This document shows positions 48,889 through 57,524 of a stretch of 64,000 nt of DNA, in pieces. Source of the DNA: Zafaria ginkgonis (GTDB taxonomy: Bacteria; Actinomycetota; Actinomycetes; Actinomycetales; Micrococcaceae); assembly GCF_039540195.1 (NCBI RefSeq), contig NZ_BAABEO010000020.1, forward strand, positions 62,001 through 126,000, written 5' to 3'. The position numbers and the translations under genes are program-made. The notes beneath the pieces were generated by a model that saw nothing but the letters and a program-made list of their open reading frames with translations, ran no database searches and was not told the origin of the DNA. The number at the start of each line of letters is the position of its first letter. Within the stretch, counting starts at the first letter, position 1.

Positions 48889-50588
48889 TGAGCACTCACC
48901 CCACCTCGGAAACCGTCCTGCGGGGCGTCGGAGTCGGCGCCGGACGCGTGATCGGTCCGGTGCGCCGGATGCCGCACCCGATCACGTCCCCCACCGAGGG
49001 CGCCCCGCTGCCCGAAGGGACCACCGTCGAGTCCGAGACCCACCGGCTGGGCGAGGCCGCGCAGGCCGTCGCGGCCAACCTGCGGGCCCGCTCGGCCTCG
49101 GCCAGCGGCGACGCTGCAGCGGTCCTGAAGGCCACCGCCCTCATGGCCGGGGACAGGACCCTGCTCAAGGCAGCCAGCAAGCTGGTCGCCACCGGCACGT
49201 CCGCGGAATCGGCGATCTGGGAGGCCGCGGAGGCGGTCGCCCTGCAGCTGGAGGCCTTGGGCGGCTACATGGCCGAACGCGCCACGGATGTGCTCGACGT
49301 CCGGGCCCGCATCGTCGCCGAGCTGCGCGGGATTCCCGCCCCCGGGATCCCGGAGGCGGACGAACCGTTCGTGCTCTGCGCGGAGGACCTGGCCCCGGCG
49401 GACACCGCCGCGCTGGACCCGGCCCGCGTGCTGGCGCTGGTCACCTCGGAGGGCGGACCGCAGTCCCACACCGCCATCATCGCCCGGTCGATGGGCCTGC
49501 CCGCCGTCGTCGCCGCCCCCGAAACGGTGGGTCTGCAGGACGGGACGCAGGTGTTCGTCGACGGGTCGGCCGGCGTGGTCATCATCAACCCGGGCCCCGA
49601 GGAGGAGGCCGCGGCCGCCGCCTACGAGCAGCGCACCCCGCTGCCGGACTTCGACGGAACGGGCACGACGGCGGACGGCCACCGCGTCCCGCTCCTGGCC
49701 AACGTGGGTGGCGGGGCCGATGCCCGCGCGGCCGCGGAGGCCGGGGCCGAGGGCGTGGGCCTGCTGCGCACCGAGTTCTGCTTCCTGGGACGGGATAAGG
49801 AACCCGGGCACGAGCAACAGGTCTCCGCCTACCGGGAGGTCTTCGATGCCTTCCCCGGACAGAAGGTGGTGGTGAGGACCCTCGATGCCGGGGCGGACAA
49901 GCCGCTGCCGTTCCTCACCGACTCCACCGAGCCGAACCCCGCCCTGGGCGTGCGCGGGTACCGGACCGACGTCTCCGTGCCCGGCGTGCTGGAGCGGCAG
50001 CTGGCCGCCATCGCCGAGGCCGCTTCCGGCTCCACCGCGGAGGTCTGGGTCATGGCGCCGATGATCTCCACCCCCGCCGAGGCCAACGATTTCGCCGGGC
50101 TCTGCGCCGCGGCGGGGTTGCGGATCCCGGGCGTTATGGTGGAGGTTCCCTCCGCCGCGGTGCTGGCCCGCTCCGTGCTCGCCGGCGTCCGCTTCGCCTC
50201 GATCGGCACCAACGACCTGACGCAGTACGCCATGGCGGCCGACCGGCAGCTCGCCCCGCTGGCCGCGCTCAACGACCCGTGGCAGCCCGCGGTGCTCCAC
50301 CTGGTGCGCTACACGGTCGACGGCGGCGCGCAGGCCGGCGACGTTCCCGTGGGCGTCTGCGGCGAGGCCGCCGCGGACCCGGCCCTCGCCGTCGTCCTGG
50401 TGGGCCTGGGCGTCGCAACCCTGTCCATGAACCGGCGCGCGCTGTCCCAGGTCTCCGCCGTGCTGCGCACGGTGACACTGGAGCGGGCCCGCGAACTCGC
50501 CCAGCTGGCCCTCGACGCCCCCTCGGCCGCCGAGGCCAAGGAGCGTGTCCGCGCCGAGCTGCCGGATCTTGAACGATTCGGCCTCTAA
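48885..50588 (+). CDS. ptsI: PTS enzyme I (phosphoenolpyruvate-protein phosphotransferase)
   Basis: A 567-residue enzyme I. The active-site His195 sits in GGPQSHTAIIARSMGLPAV; the C-terminal barrel carries GVGLLRTEFCFLGRD and LRIPGVMVEVPSA with the Cys in VGVCGEAAADP. It takes phosphate from PEP and gives it to HPr. Two start ATGs (48885 and 48888) are adjacent; the first overlaps the fruA stop. That ptsI lies in the fructose operon means general PTS capacity is tied to fructose. Confidence 0.94.
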   Translation: MMSTHPTSETVLRGVGVGAGRVIGPVRRMPHPITSPTEGAPLPEGTTVESETHRLGEAAQAVAANLRARSASASGDAAAVLKATALMAGDRTLLKAASKLVATGTSAESAIWEAAEAVALQLEALGGYMAERATDVLDVRARIVAELRGIPAPGIPEADEPFVLCAEDLAPADTAALDPARVLALVTSEGGPQSHTAIIARSMGLPAVVAAPETVGLQDGTQVFVDGSAGVVIINPGPEEEAAAAAYEQRTPLPDFDGTGTTADGHRVPLLANVGGGADARAAAEAGAEGVGLLRTEFCFLGRDKEPGHEQQVSAYREVFDAFPGQKVVVRTLDAGADKPLPFLTDSTEPNPALGVRGYRTDVSVPGVLERQLAAIAEAASGSTAEVWVMAPMISTPAEANDFAGLCAAAGLRIPGVMVEVPSAAVLARSVLAGVRFASIGTNDLTQYAMAADRQLAPLAALNDPWQPAVLHLVRYTVDGGAQAGDVPVGVCGEAAADPALAVVLVGLGVATLSMNRRALSQVSAVLRTVTLERARELAQLALDAPSAAEAKERVRAELPDLERFGL

Positions 50589-50631
50589 CCGATCCCCCAG
50601 GCCCAACAACCAACCACACAGGAGAAACACC

Positions 50632-50908
50632 ATGGCAGAACGCACCGCCACCATCGCCAGCCGCGTCGGGCTCCACGCCCGCCCGGCCGCCATCTTCGCC
50701 GAGGCCGCCGCCGAGCAGCCGGTCGAGGTGACCATCGCCCTCGAGGGAGAGCCGGCCGAGGACGCGCTGGACGCCTCCAGCATCCTCGCCCTGATGGGCC
50801 TGGGCGCAGAGCACGGAACCCGCGTGGTCCTGCGCGCCGAGGGCGAAGGCGCCGAGGCCGCGCTGGACGCCCTGGCCGCCGTGCTGGAAACGGACCACGA
50901 CGCCGCCT
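50632..50908 (+). CDS. ptsH: PTS phosphocarrier protein HPr (3' end in assembly gap)
   Basis: The first 92 residues of HPr. His15 (VGLHARPAA) is the phosphorylated residue; SSILALMGLGAEHG is the region of the regulatory Ser46. The visible length already matches the 85-90 residues of the family, so the stop codon should be within the first codons of the 57-N gap (50909-50965). GGAGAAACAC precedes ATG 50632. Last gene of the fructose operon. Confidence 0.88.
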
Positions 50909-50965
50909 NNNNNNNNNNNNNNNNNNNNNNNNNNNNNNNNNNNNNNNNNNNNNNNNNNNNNNNNN
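50909..50965. other. Assembly gap (57 N)
   Basis: The gap removes the 3' end of ptsH and the intergenic space to the LacI gene. It probably contains a terminator. Flanking sequence: CGGGGTGCAGC on the right. Confidence 0.95.
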
Positions 50966-50975
50966 CGGGGTGCAG

Positions 50976-51977
50976 CTAGCCGCTGGCGCGCACCACCAGG
51001 GTGGGCTCGAGCCGCACGCTGCGGACCTCCCTGCCCCCGATGAGTTCCTGGAGCGCCTCCAAGCCCAGCCTGCCGATCTCGTGCATGGGTGAACGGATCG
51101 TGGTCAGCTTGACGGCGGCCGCCAGCGGAGTGTCGTTGAAGCCGGCGAGGGCCACGTCGTCCGGCACGCGCAGGCCGCGCTCCTGAAGCACCCCCAGCGC
51201 GCCGATGGCGGCGAAGTCGTTGACCGCGAAGATCGCCTCGGGCATGTCGCCCGCTTCCAGCATCTGCAGCGCCGCCTCCTGCCCGGCCGGGGCGTCGAAT
51301 CCCCCGTGGATGATCCGCTTCTCCGGTACCGCCACGCCGTGGCTGTGCAGTTCGTCGATGAAGCCGGCCGTACGGTCCCTGGCCGTGGAGGTGTTGGGGG
51401 CACCGCCGAGAATGCCGAAGACGGTGCGGCCCGTCGCCAGGAAATGCCTGGCAATCATCTGGCCGCCGGCATAGTCGTCACAGGTCACTGACACGTGCCC
51501 GTCGCAGGTGCGGTTGATGAGCACAAAGGGGACGCCGCGCTTCGCCAGTTCGTCCAGGTAGGGCTCGGACAGGTGCGCATCCCCGAAAATCAGCCCGTCC
51601 GCCCTGCGGTCCAGCAGCATTTCCGCCTTCGTCCGCTGGGTGGCGGCCACGTCGAGGGAGTTGGCGACCACCGTGAAGAGCCCGTTTTCGGTCGCCGCCT
51701 CGTCGATGCCCTCGTACATCGTGGCTAGGACGTAGTCCTGCAGGCGCGGAACGATCACCCCCACCATGTTGGACCGGGCGGTCCGCAGCGAGGCGGCGTG
51801 GGGGTTCCGGCTGTAGCCCCTGTCCTTGGCCAGGGCGAAGATCCGCTCGGTGGTTTGCCGCGAGGCCCATTTGGACTCGGGACCCCGCGGATCGTTCAGC
51901 ACCCGCGAAACCGTCGAAACGTTCAGTCCCAGCTCACTGGCCAGCGTCTTGAGGGTGACCGGTTCGGAACTGTTCAT
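50976..51977 (-). CDS. LacI family transcriptional regulator
   Basis: A 333-residue regulator. HTH: LKTLASELGLNVSTVSRVLND; hinge: TARSNMVGVIVPRL; then the periplasmic-binding-like effector domain (DGLIFGDAHLSEP, LAGFNDTPLAAAV). ATG 51977 has GGAAGCG upstream; the longer frame to 52103 adds 42 unrelated residues. It is divergent from the asparaginase operon and its likely operators are the two CAAACGTTTG palindromes between them. The effector should be an intermediate of that operon. Confidence 0.9.
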   Translation of the reverse strand: MNSSEPVTLKTLASELGLNVSTVSRVLNDPRGPESKWASRQTTERIFALAKDRGYSRNPHAASLRTARSNMVGVIVPRLQDYVLATMYEGIDEAATENGLFTVVANSLDVAATQRTKAEMLLDRRADGLIFGDAHLSEPYLDELAKRGVPFVLINRTCDGHVSVTCDDYAGGQMIARHFLATGRTVFGILGGAPNTSTARDRTAGFIDELHSHGVAVPEKRIIHGGFDAPAGQEAALQMLEAGDMPEAIFAVNDFAAIGALGVLQERGLRVPDDVALAGFNDTPLAAAVKLTTIRSPMHEIGRLGLEALQELIGGREVRSVRLEPTLVVRASG

Positions 51978-52076
51978 GTTTCGCTTCCGTTTCTGGATTC
52001 CCGCTCTTGTTAATTTCCCGTGAATGTGTTGCGCATCACCGCACACCACCCATACTATCGTTCGCAGCGCACTACA

Positions 52077-52112
52077 CAAACGTTTGCGGCATACGTTTGC
52101 CACAAACGTTTG
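52077..52112. promoter_or_regulatory. Two LacI-type operator palindromes
   Basis: CAAACGTTTG occurs at 52077-52086 and again at 52103-52112 (26 bp apart), both perfect, and a related TACGTTTGCC half-site lies at 52092-52100. This is the expected site type for LacI-family repressors. It lies between the LacI gene (start 51977) and the asparaginase gene (start 52141). Confidence 0.75.
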
Positions 52113-52140
52113 CTTATCCGTTTCGAAGGGAAGTTAGGAA

Positions 52141-53118
52141 GTGTCGGGCTTGGCTCACATTCAGATACTGGGAACCGGCGGGACCATCGCGTCCCGCAGC
52201 CTCCCGGGGGAAGGCGCTGTCGCCGCGGACAGCACCGAGGTCCTGCTGCAGGGCATGTCCCAGCCCCATACCGTGAGCTCGCTCGACCTCCTGACCACCG
52301 GCAGCTACCGGCTGGGGCTGGGAGACCTGCGCACGATTGCCGGTTTTGTCCAGAAGTCCCTGGCTGCCCCGGAGGTGGACGGCGTCGTTGTCACCCACGG
52401 CACCGACACCATGGAAGAGACGGCGTTCCTGCTGGACCTGGTCCACGCCTCGGAGAAGAGCGTTGTCCTTACCGGTGCCCAGCAGACCGCGGACAGCCCC
52501 GCCCCCGACGGGCCGCGCAACCTGGAGCTGGCGGTGCAGGCCGCAGCGTGCGGCGAGCTCCGCGGCTCCGGGGCGCTGATCGCCTTCAGCGGCGTCGTCC
52601 GCTGCGCCCGCGGCGCGCGCAAGGCCCACACGACGGCGGCGAACCCGTTTGCCGGCGGCAGCGAGGTGGCGCACCTGGTGGGCGGCGACCTGGTGGTTAC
52701 CGCCCGGCCGCTGGCCCGCAGGCCGCTGCCTGTGCCTCCGCCGGAATTCGCCGGCACCCGCGTCGAGGTCATCACCGTCTACCCCGGCGCCACGACGGAC
52801 CTGTTCGATTTCGCCGTCGCCTCCGGGACCGGCGCCATCGTCCTGGCCGGGTCCGGGGTCGGCAACGCGGGCCCGGGCTTTGCCGAGTCCGTGGCCCGGG
52901 CGGTGCTGCAGGGCTGCCAGGTCATCCTGAGCACCCGCGCACCGTGGGGTCCGGTCGTGCCCACCTACGGAAACGGCGGAGGCACCGACCTGGTGGCGGC
53001 CGGCGCCGTCCCCTCCCGGGACCTCAACCCCTTCCAGGCCCGCATCCTGGCCGCCCTGCTGCTGTCCCTCGGCACCCCGGCCGAGGACTTCGCCGACGTT
53101 TTTTCCCACTACTGCTAA
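52141..53118 (+). CDS. Asparaginase family amidohydrolase
   Basis: A 325-residue type I/II asparaginase fold protein. The nucleophile is Thr12 in ILGTGGTIAS; the second catalytic set is VVTHGTDTMEETA, with Thr88, Asp89 and a Lys further on. It lacks a signal peptide. Start is GTG 52141. In the operon with a HpPgdA-like imidase-type enzyme, it could hydrolyse the half-amide product of imide opening; asparagine is the default substrate. Under LacI control. Confidence 0.83.
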   Translation: MSGLAHIQILGTGGTIASRSLPGEGAVAADSTEVLLQGMSQPHTVSSLDLLTTGSYRLGLGDLRTIAGFVQKSLAAPEVDGVVVTHGTDTMEETAFLLDLVHASEKSVVLTGAQQTADSPAPDGPRNLELAVQAAACGELRGSGALIAFSGVVRCARGARKAHTTAANPFAGGSEVAHLVGGDLVVTARPLARRPLPVPPPEFAGTRVEVITVYPGATTDLFDFAVASGTGAIVLAGSGVGNAGPGFAESVARAVLQGCQVILSTRAPWGPVVPTYGNGGGTDLVAAGAVPSRDLNPFQARILAALLLSLGTPAEDFADVFSHYC

Positions 53119-53146
53119 CCGTTTTCGACCCATCCCAGGAGGAACT

Positions 53147-54025
53147 GTGTCCAAAAAGATCTACGTAACCGTCGGTATCGACGTCGACGCCGTCGGCGGC
53201 TGGCTGGGCTCCTACGGCGGCGAGGACTCCCCCGGCGACATCTCCCGCGGCCTGTTCGCCGGCGAGGTCGGCGTTCCGCGGCTGCTCCAACTGGCCCAGC
53301 GCCGTGAGATGCCCGTGACCTGGTTCTGGCCCGGCCACTCCATCGAGACGTTTCCGGAGCAGTTCGAGGCCACCGTTGCGGCCGGGCACGAGGTCGGAGT
53401 CCACGGCTACAGCCACGAGAACCCCATCGCCATGACCCGCGAACAGGAAACCGAGGTCCTGGACCACTGCATCGACCTGTTTGTCTCCCGCACCGGCAAG
53501 AAGCCGGTCGGCTACGTGGCTCCATGGTGGGAGTTCTCCCCCGTCACCAACGAGATCCTGCTCGAGCGCGGGTTCCTCTACGACCACTCGCTCATGCACA
53601 ACGACTTCACCCCCTACTACGTCCGGGTCGGCGACAGTTGGACCAAGATCAACTACGAGGCAGCCTCCGCCCGCGAGTGGATGAAGCCCCTGGTCCGCGG
53701 CCAGGAGACCGGACTGATCGAGATCCCGGCCTCGTGGTACCTGGACGACCTGCCTCCCATGATGTTCATCAAGGGCAGCCCCAACAGCCACGGCTTCGTC
53801 AGCCCCCGCGACATCGAACAGCTCTGGAAAGACCAGTTCGACTGGGTCTACCGCGAAATGGACTACGCCGTCTTCCCCATCACCATCCACCCCGACGTCT
53901 GCGGCCGGCCGCAGAACCTGCTCATGCTCGAGCGCCTCTTCGACCACATCCAGCAGCATGACGGCGTCGAGTTCGCCTTCATGGAAGACGTTGCCCGCGA
54001 CTTCGCCAAGCGCAACCCCCGTTAG
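53147..54025 (+). CDS. Polysaccharide-deacetylase-fold hydrolase (HpPgdA/cyclic imidase type)
   Basis: A 292-residue cytosolic protein with GTG start at 53147. The metal ligands Asp14 (GIDVDA), His86 and His90 (HGYSHEN) match those of Helicobacter pylori HpPgdA (HP0310), and long stretches such as GWLGSYGGEDSP and YVAPWWEFS are shared. HpPgdA's active site resembles cyclic imidases/allantoinase-like (PuuE) enzymes. There is no signal peptide, so cell-wall deacetylation is unlikely. Ring opening of a cyclic imide is my preferred inference. Same operon as the asparaginase-like gene. Confidence 0.8.
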   Translation: MSKKIYVTVGIDVDAVGGWLGSYGGEDSPGDISRGLFAGEVGVPRLLQLAQRREMPVTWFWPGHSIETFPEQFEATVAAGHEVGVHGYSHENPIAMTREQETEVLDHCIDLFVSRTGKKPVGYVAPWWEFSPVTNEILLERGFLYDHSLMHNDFTPYYVRVGDSWTKINYEAASAREWMKPLVRGQETGLIEIPASWYLDDLPPMMFIKGSPNSHGFVSPRDIEQLWKDQFDWVYREMDYAVFPITIHPDVCGRPQNLLMLERLFDHIQQHDGVEFAFMEDVARDFAKRNPR

Positions 54026-54034
54026 GAGCCAGCC

Positions 54035-55390
54035 ATGACCACCCCACCCGTTTACACCCCGGCCGCCCCGGCCAAGCCCGAGCCGTGGAACGTACCCATC
54101 ACCCGCAAGACCGTCATCTACGTATCGGTGGTCTGCTTCATCGCGTGGGTCGCCTCCGTCTATGACTTCACCCTCTTCGGCACCCTGCTGCCGGTCATCA
54201 GCGAGGAGTTCGGCTGGTCCACCGCCGAGGCCACCGCGATCAACACAATCGCCACCATCGGCGTGTTCATCGTCTCGCTCGTCGTCGGCACCATCCTGGA
54301 CAAGCTCGGACGCAAGAAGGCGCTGATCCTGCTTATGATCGGCGGCGCCGTGGCCTCCGGCCTGACCGGTCTTGCCATGGGGGCCGTGAGCCTGATCATC
54401 ATCCGCTCCTTCTCCGGATTCTCCATGTCCGAGGAGGTCGTCAATGCCGTCTACCTGAACGAGATCTACAAGAAGGTCAAGAGCCGCGGCCTGATGTACT
54501 CGCTGGTGCAGGGCGGCTGGCCGATCGGCGCCCTGATCTCCGCGGGCCTGTCGGCCCTGCTGCTGCCGATCATCGGCTGGCGCTGGAGCTTCGTCGTGGC
54601 CGCCGTGCTCTCCCTGATCGTCGTGCTCATGGCCACCCGGCTGCCGGAGTCGCCCACCTTCGCGGCCATGCAGGAAGTCAAGCGCCGCCGCGCCGCCGGC
54701 GACATCGAAGGGGCGCACGCCCTGGCCGCCGAGCACGACCTCGAAGAGGGCAGCCACCACCAGGCCCGCCTGAAGGACGTGTTCACCCCGCAGCTGCGCC
54801 GGCACACCATCTGCCTGTCCCTGGCCTGGTTCGCCAACTGGATCGGCATCCAGGTCTTCGCGGTCCTGGGCACCACGGTGCTGGTGGAGGCCAAGGGAGT
54901 CTCCTTCGACAACGCCCTGCTCATCCTGGTCCTGGCCAACGCCGTGGGCTTCGTGGGCTACATCTTCCACGGCTGGCTCGGCGACCGCATCGGCCGCAAG
55001 CAGACCGTCGTCCTGGGCTGGATCGCCGGCGGCATCGTCAGCCTGGTCATGTTGCTGGGCCCGTCCAGTCCGGCAATCATCATCCCGCTGTACGCCCTGA
55101 CCCTCTTCTTCCTGACCGGCCCCTATGCGGCCCTGCTGTTCTACATGGGCGAGTCCTTCCCCGCCCACGTCCGCGGCACCGGCACCAACGTGGCCCACGT
55201 GATGGCCCCGATCGGCGGCATCGTCGGCTCCGGCCTGCTCAGCATCCTGCTGGCCTCCGGCATCCCCATGGTGGTTGCGGCCGTACTAACCGGCTCGCTG
55301 TTCATGCTGCTCTCCGGCGTGTTCATGCTCGGCACCCGCACCACCAACCGCGCGGGCGACCACAAGAAGGCACAGGAGGTGGCCGCATGA
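54035..55390 (+). CDS. MFS transporter, possibly an organic-acid or imide importer
   Basis: A 451-residue, 12-span transporter with the SHS/MHS-type motif DFTLFGTLLPVISEEFG at helix 1 and LDKLGRKKALIL in loop 2-3; DRIGRKQTV repeats it in the second half. The pattern resembles importers for carboxylates and aromatic acids. It lies 9 bp after the deacetylase-fold gene and overlaps the next gene by four bases, so it likely imports the substrate of this operon. ATG 54035 follows GGAGCC. Confidence 0.86.
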   Translation: MTTPPVYTPAAPAKPEPWNVPITRKTVIYVSVVCFIAWVASVYDFTLFGTLLPVISEEFGWSTAEATAINTIATIGVFIVSLVVGTILDKLGRKKALILLMIGGAVASGLTGLAMGAVSLIIIRSFSGFSMSEEVVNAVYLNEIYKKVKSRGLMYSLVQGGWPIGALISAGLSALLLPIIGWRWSFVVAAVLSLIVVLMATRLPESPTFAAMQEVKRRRAAGDIEGAHALAAEHDLEEGSHHQARLKDVFTPQLRRHTICLSLAWFANWIGIQVFAVLGTTVLVEAKGVSFDNALLILVLANAVGFVGYIFHGWLGDRIGRKQTVVLGWIAGGIVSLVMLLGPSSPAIIIPLYALTLFFLTGPYAALLFYMGESFPAHVRGTGTNVAHVMAPIGGIVGSGLLSILLASGIPMVVAAVLTGSLFMLLSGVFMLGTRTTNRAGDHKKAQEVAA

Positions 55391-56166
55391 GGCGCGACGA
55401 CGGACTTGAGGGAAAGGTCGCCGTCATCTCCGGCGGCGGAAGCGGCATCGGCCAGGCCCTGGCCGTGGCCTACGCGCGGGCCGGCGCCCACTCGGTGGTC
55501 GGTTACCTGCCGGCGGACCCGCACGACGTCGGGGAAACGGTCGCGGCGGTGGAGGCCGAGGGCGGCAAGTGCATCCCGGTCCCGGTCGACGTTCGCCGCT
55601 TCGAGGACACCGAGGCGATGGCCCAGGCCGCCCTTGACGCCTTCGGCCGGCTGGACATCTCGATCGCGGCTGCGGGCATCCTGCGCCGGGCGGCGCTGGC
55701 TGACATGACCGACCGGGCCTGGGACGACATGATGGCGGTGGACCTCTCCGGCGTCATGCGCACCTTCCGCTCCTGCGCGGCCCGGATGGCCGGCGCCGGA
55801 GCGATGGTGGCCACCTCCTCGATCGCCGGCGGCGTCTACGGCTGGGAGGAACACAGCCACTACGCCGCCGCCAAGTCCGGGCTGCTGGGCATGTGCCGGT
55901 CCCTGGCGGTGGAGCTGGCGCCGCGGCAGATCCGCGTCAACGCCGTCATCCCCGGGCTCATCGAAAGCCCGCAGTCCCTCGACGGCGTCAACTCCCTCGG
56001 CAAGCAGGGCCTGGACGAGGCCGGCAGGATCATCCCGTGGGGCCGCGTCGGCAACGTCGACGAGGCAGCCCGGGTGATCCGGTTCATGACCAGCGACGAC
56101 TCCGCGTACGTCACCGGCCAGCAAATCATCGTCGACGGCGGCCTCACCGTCCGCTGGCCCAGCTGA
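55387..56166 (+). CDS. Short-chain dehydrogenase/reductase
   Basis: A 259-residue SDR. AVISGGGSGIGQALAV is the NAD(P)-binding motif, and the catalytic motif is YAAAKSG (with Ser in ATSSIAGG upstream). It starts at ATG 55387, overlapping the MFS stop (ATGA). The family oxidises or reduces hydroxyl groups; the substrate is not known. First of two tandem SDR genes in the LacI-controlled operon. Confidence 0.88.
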   Translation: MRRDDGLEGKVAVISGGGSGIGQALAVAYARAGAHSVVGYLPADPHDVGETVAAVEAEGGKCIPVPVDVRRFEDTEAMAQAALDAFGRLDISIAAAGILRRAALADMTDRAWDDMMAVDLSGVMRTFRSCAARMAGAGAMVATSSIAGGVYGWEEHSHYAAAKSGLLGMCRSLAVELAPRQIRVNAVIPGLIESPQSLDGVNSLGKQGLDEAGRIIPWGRVGNVDEAARVIRFMTSDDSAYVTGQQIIVDGGLTVRWPS

Positions 56167-56191
56167 GCCCCTCCGCAGACAGGACACCAAC

Positions 56192-56941
56192 ATGAATCAA
56201 CTGAACGGAAAAGTCGCCGTCATCACCGGTGCCGGCAGCGGCATCGGAGCGGCCATCGCCCAGCTGTTCGCCCAGGAGGGCGCCGCCGTCGCGCTGCTGG
56301 ACCTGAACGAGCAGCAGTGCAAGGAAGCCGCGGCCGCGTGCGGCGAACACGGCGTGCCGACCTCCTGGCACGCGGTGGATGTCACCGACAGCGACGGCGT
56401 CAAGGCGGCGATGGCCGACGTCGCCGCCGAGCACGGCGGCATCGACATCCTGGTCAACAGCGCCGGCATCCTCGACGAAACGCCGTTCCTGGAGATGGAT
56501 CCGGAGACCTTCGACAGGACCCTGGCCGTGGACCTGAAGGGCGTCTACCTCGGCTGCCGCTGGGCGGCCCCGGAGATGGTCAAGCGCGGCGGCGGGCGCA
56601 TCATCAACATCGCCTCCCAGCTGGGCATCAAGGGCGGCGTGGGCCTGGCGCACTACGTGGCCGCCAAGGCCGGGGTCATCGGCCTCACCAAGGCGCTTGC
56701 CCTGGAACTGGCACCCCACCGGATCCTGGTCAACGCCATCGCCCCCGGGCCCATCGAGACGCCGCTGGTGGAGGGGCTGTCGCCGGACTGGAAGGCCGCG
56801 AAGCAGGCGGAGCTGCCGATCGGCCGCTTCGGCCAGGCGCACGAGGTCGCCCCGACGGCGCTGCTGCTCGCCTCCTCCCCCGGCGGGGACTTGTACACTG
56901 GCCAGACCCTCGGCCCCAACAGCGGCGATGTCATGCCCTGA
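56192..56941 (+). CDS. Short-chain dehydrogenase/reductase
   Basis: A 249-residue SDR similar in layout to its neighbour: AVITGAGSGIGAAIAQLF and the YVAAKAGV catalytic motif with IASQLG upstream. The proteins share only the family motifs, so they are not a recent duplication. A different step of the same pathway, or cofactor specificity, is likely. Separated from the first SDR by 25 bp. Confidence 0.88.
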   Translation: MNQLNGKVAVITGAGSGIGAAIAQLFAQEGAAVALLDLNEQQCKEAAAACGEHGVPTSWHAVDVTDSDGVKAAMADVAAEHGGIDILVNSAGILDETPFLEMDPETFDRTLAVDLKGVYLGCRWAAPEMVKRGGGRIINIASQLGIKGGVGLAHYVAAKAGVIGLTKALALELAPHRILVNAIAPGPIETPLVEGLSPDWKAAKQAELPIGRFGQAHEVAPTALLLASSPGGDLYTGQTLGPNSGDVMP

Positions 56942-56966
56942 CCGGGCCCGAACAGGACGGTGACCC

Positions 56967-57401
56967 ATGTGTGCAGGATGTCCCGGCGGCAGGGCGGTCT
57001 CCCGGCTGGCGGCCTACGTGAACCTCAAAGGCATCAAGGGAGAGGTTGCCCGGCTGCTGCAGCAGGCTGCCGGGAGCCGGGCAACCGTCTCCGCCTTCGG
57101 CGACCAGTGGATCCTGCGGTCCCCCACCGGCAGGCAACAGGTCCTCCCCGACCTGGAGCATTTGGCCGGCGCCCTGGTGGCCGGCGGGACGGTCGACCGG
57201 AACCGGCTGCACTGTTTGGCCGGGACCCGGGATGCGATCGATGCCGACACCCGGACTCCGGACAACCACGATCCGGACGGGCGGTTCGACCTGATCCGCA
57301 GCCTGCCCGTCGACGGCGAACTGCCGGAGATGTCGGCGGCTGAGTTCACCCTCGCCCTGCTCGGCCATGCGGACCAGCAGCGACGGGCAAACCGGTTGTA
57401 G
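56967..57401 (+). CDS. Hypothetical protein, function unknown
   Basis: A 144-residue soluble protein I cannot assign. It begins with MCAGCPGGR, giving a CxxC pair that could bind metal, and has no signal peptide or membrane span. It lies 25 bp downstream of the second SDR on the same strand, so it is likely the last gene of the LacI-controlled operon. Start ATG 56967 follows GGACGGTGACCC. Confidence 0.55.
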   Translation: MCAGCPGGRAVSRLAAYVNLKGIKGEVARLLQQAAGSRATVSAFGDQWILRSPTGRQQVLPDLEHLAGALVAGGTVDRNRLHCLAGTRDAIDADTRTPDNHDPDGRFDLIRSLPVDGELPEMSAAEFTLALLGHADQQRRANRL

Positions 57402-57446
57402 TCACGAACGGCCCCCTCACCCAACGACGGCGGCTGACGGCACCAA

Positions 57447-57509
57447 GTGGACTGCTCCCCAGCAATCGGGCCTGGAATTCTCCAGTCCAACTTCTGGGGA
57501 GCAGTCCAC
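57447..57509. terminator. Large hairpin between convergent genes
   Basis: GTGGACTGCTCCCCAG (57447-57462) pairs with CTGGGGAGCAGTCCAC (57494-57509), 16 bp perfect. A smaller CTGGA-ATTC-TCCAG stem (57472-57485) nests in the loop. It sits between convergent genes ending at 57401 and 57525. A bidirectional terminator or a mobile miniature repeat are both possible. Confidence 0.6.
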
Positions 57510-57524
57510 AACGGGTCGTCCCAT

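Noticed and set aside
50909..50965. The N gap as a frameshift or broken ptsH
   Set aside because: The visible HPr is full length within a few codons, so missing sequence explains it best.
56967..57401. Calling the 144-residue protein an iron-sulfur or zinc protein
   Set aside because: Only one CxxC pair is present; this is too little to assign a metal or function.
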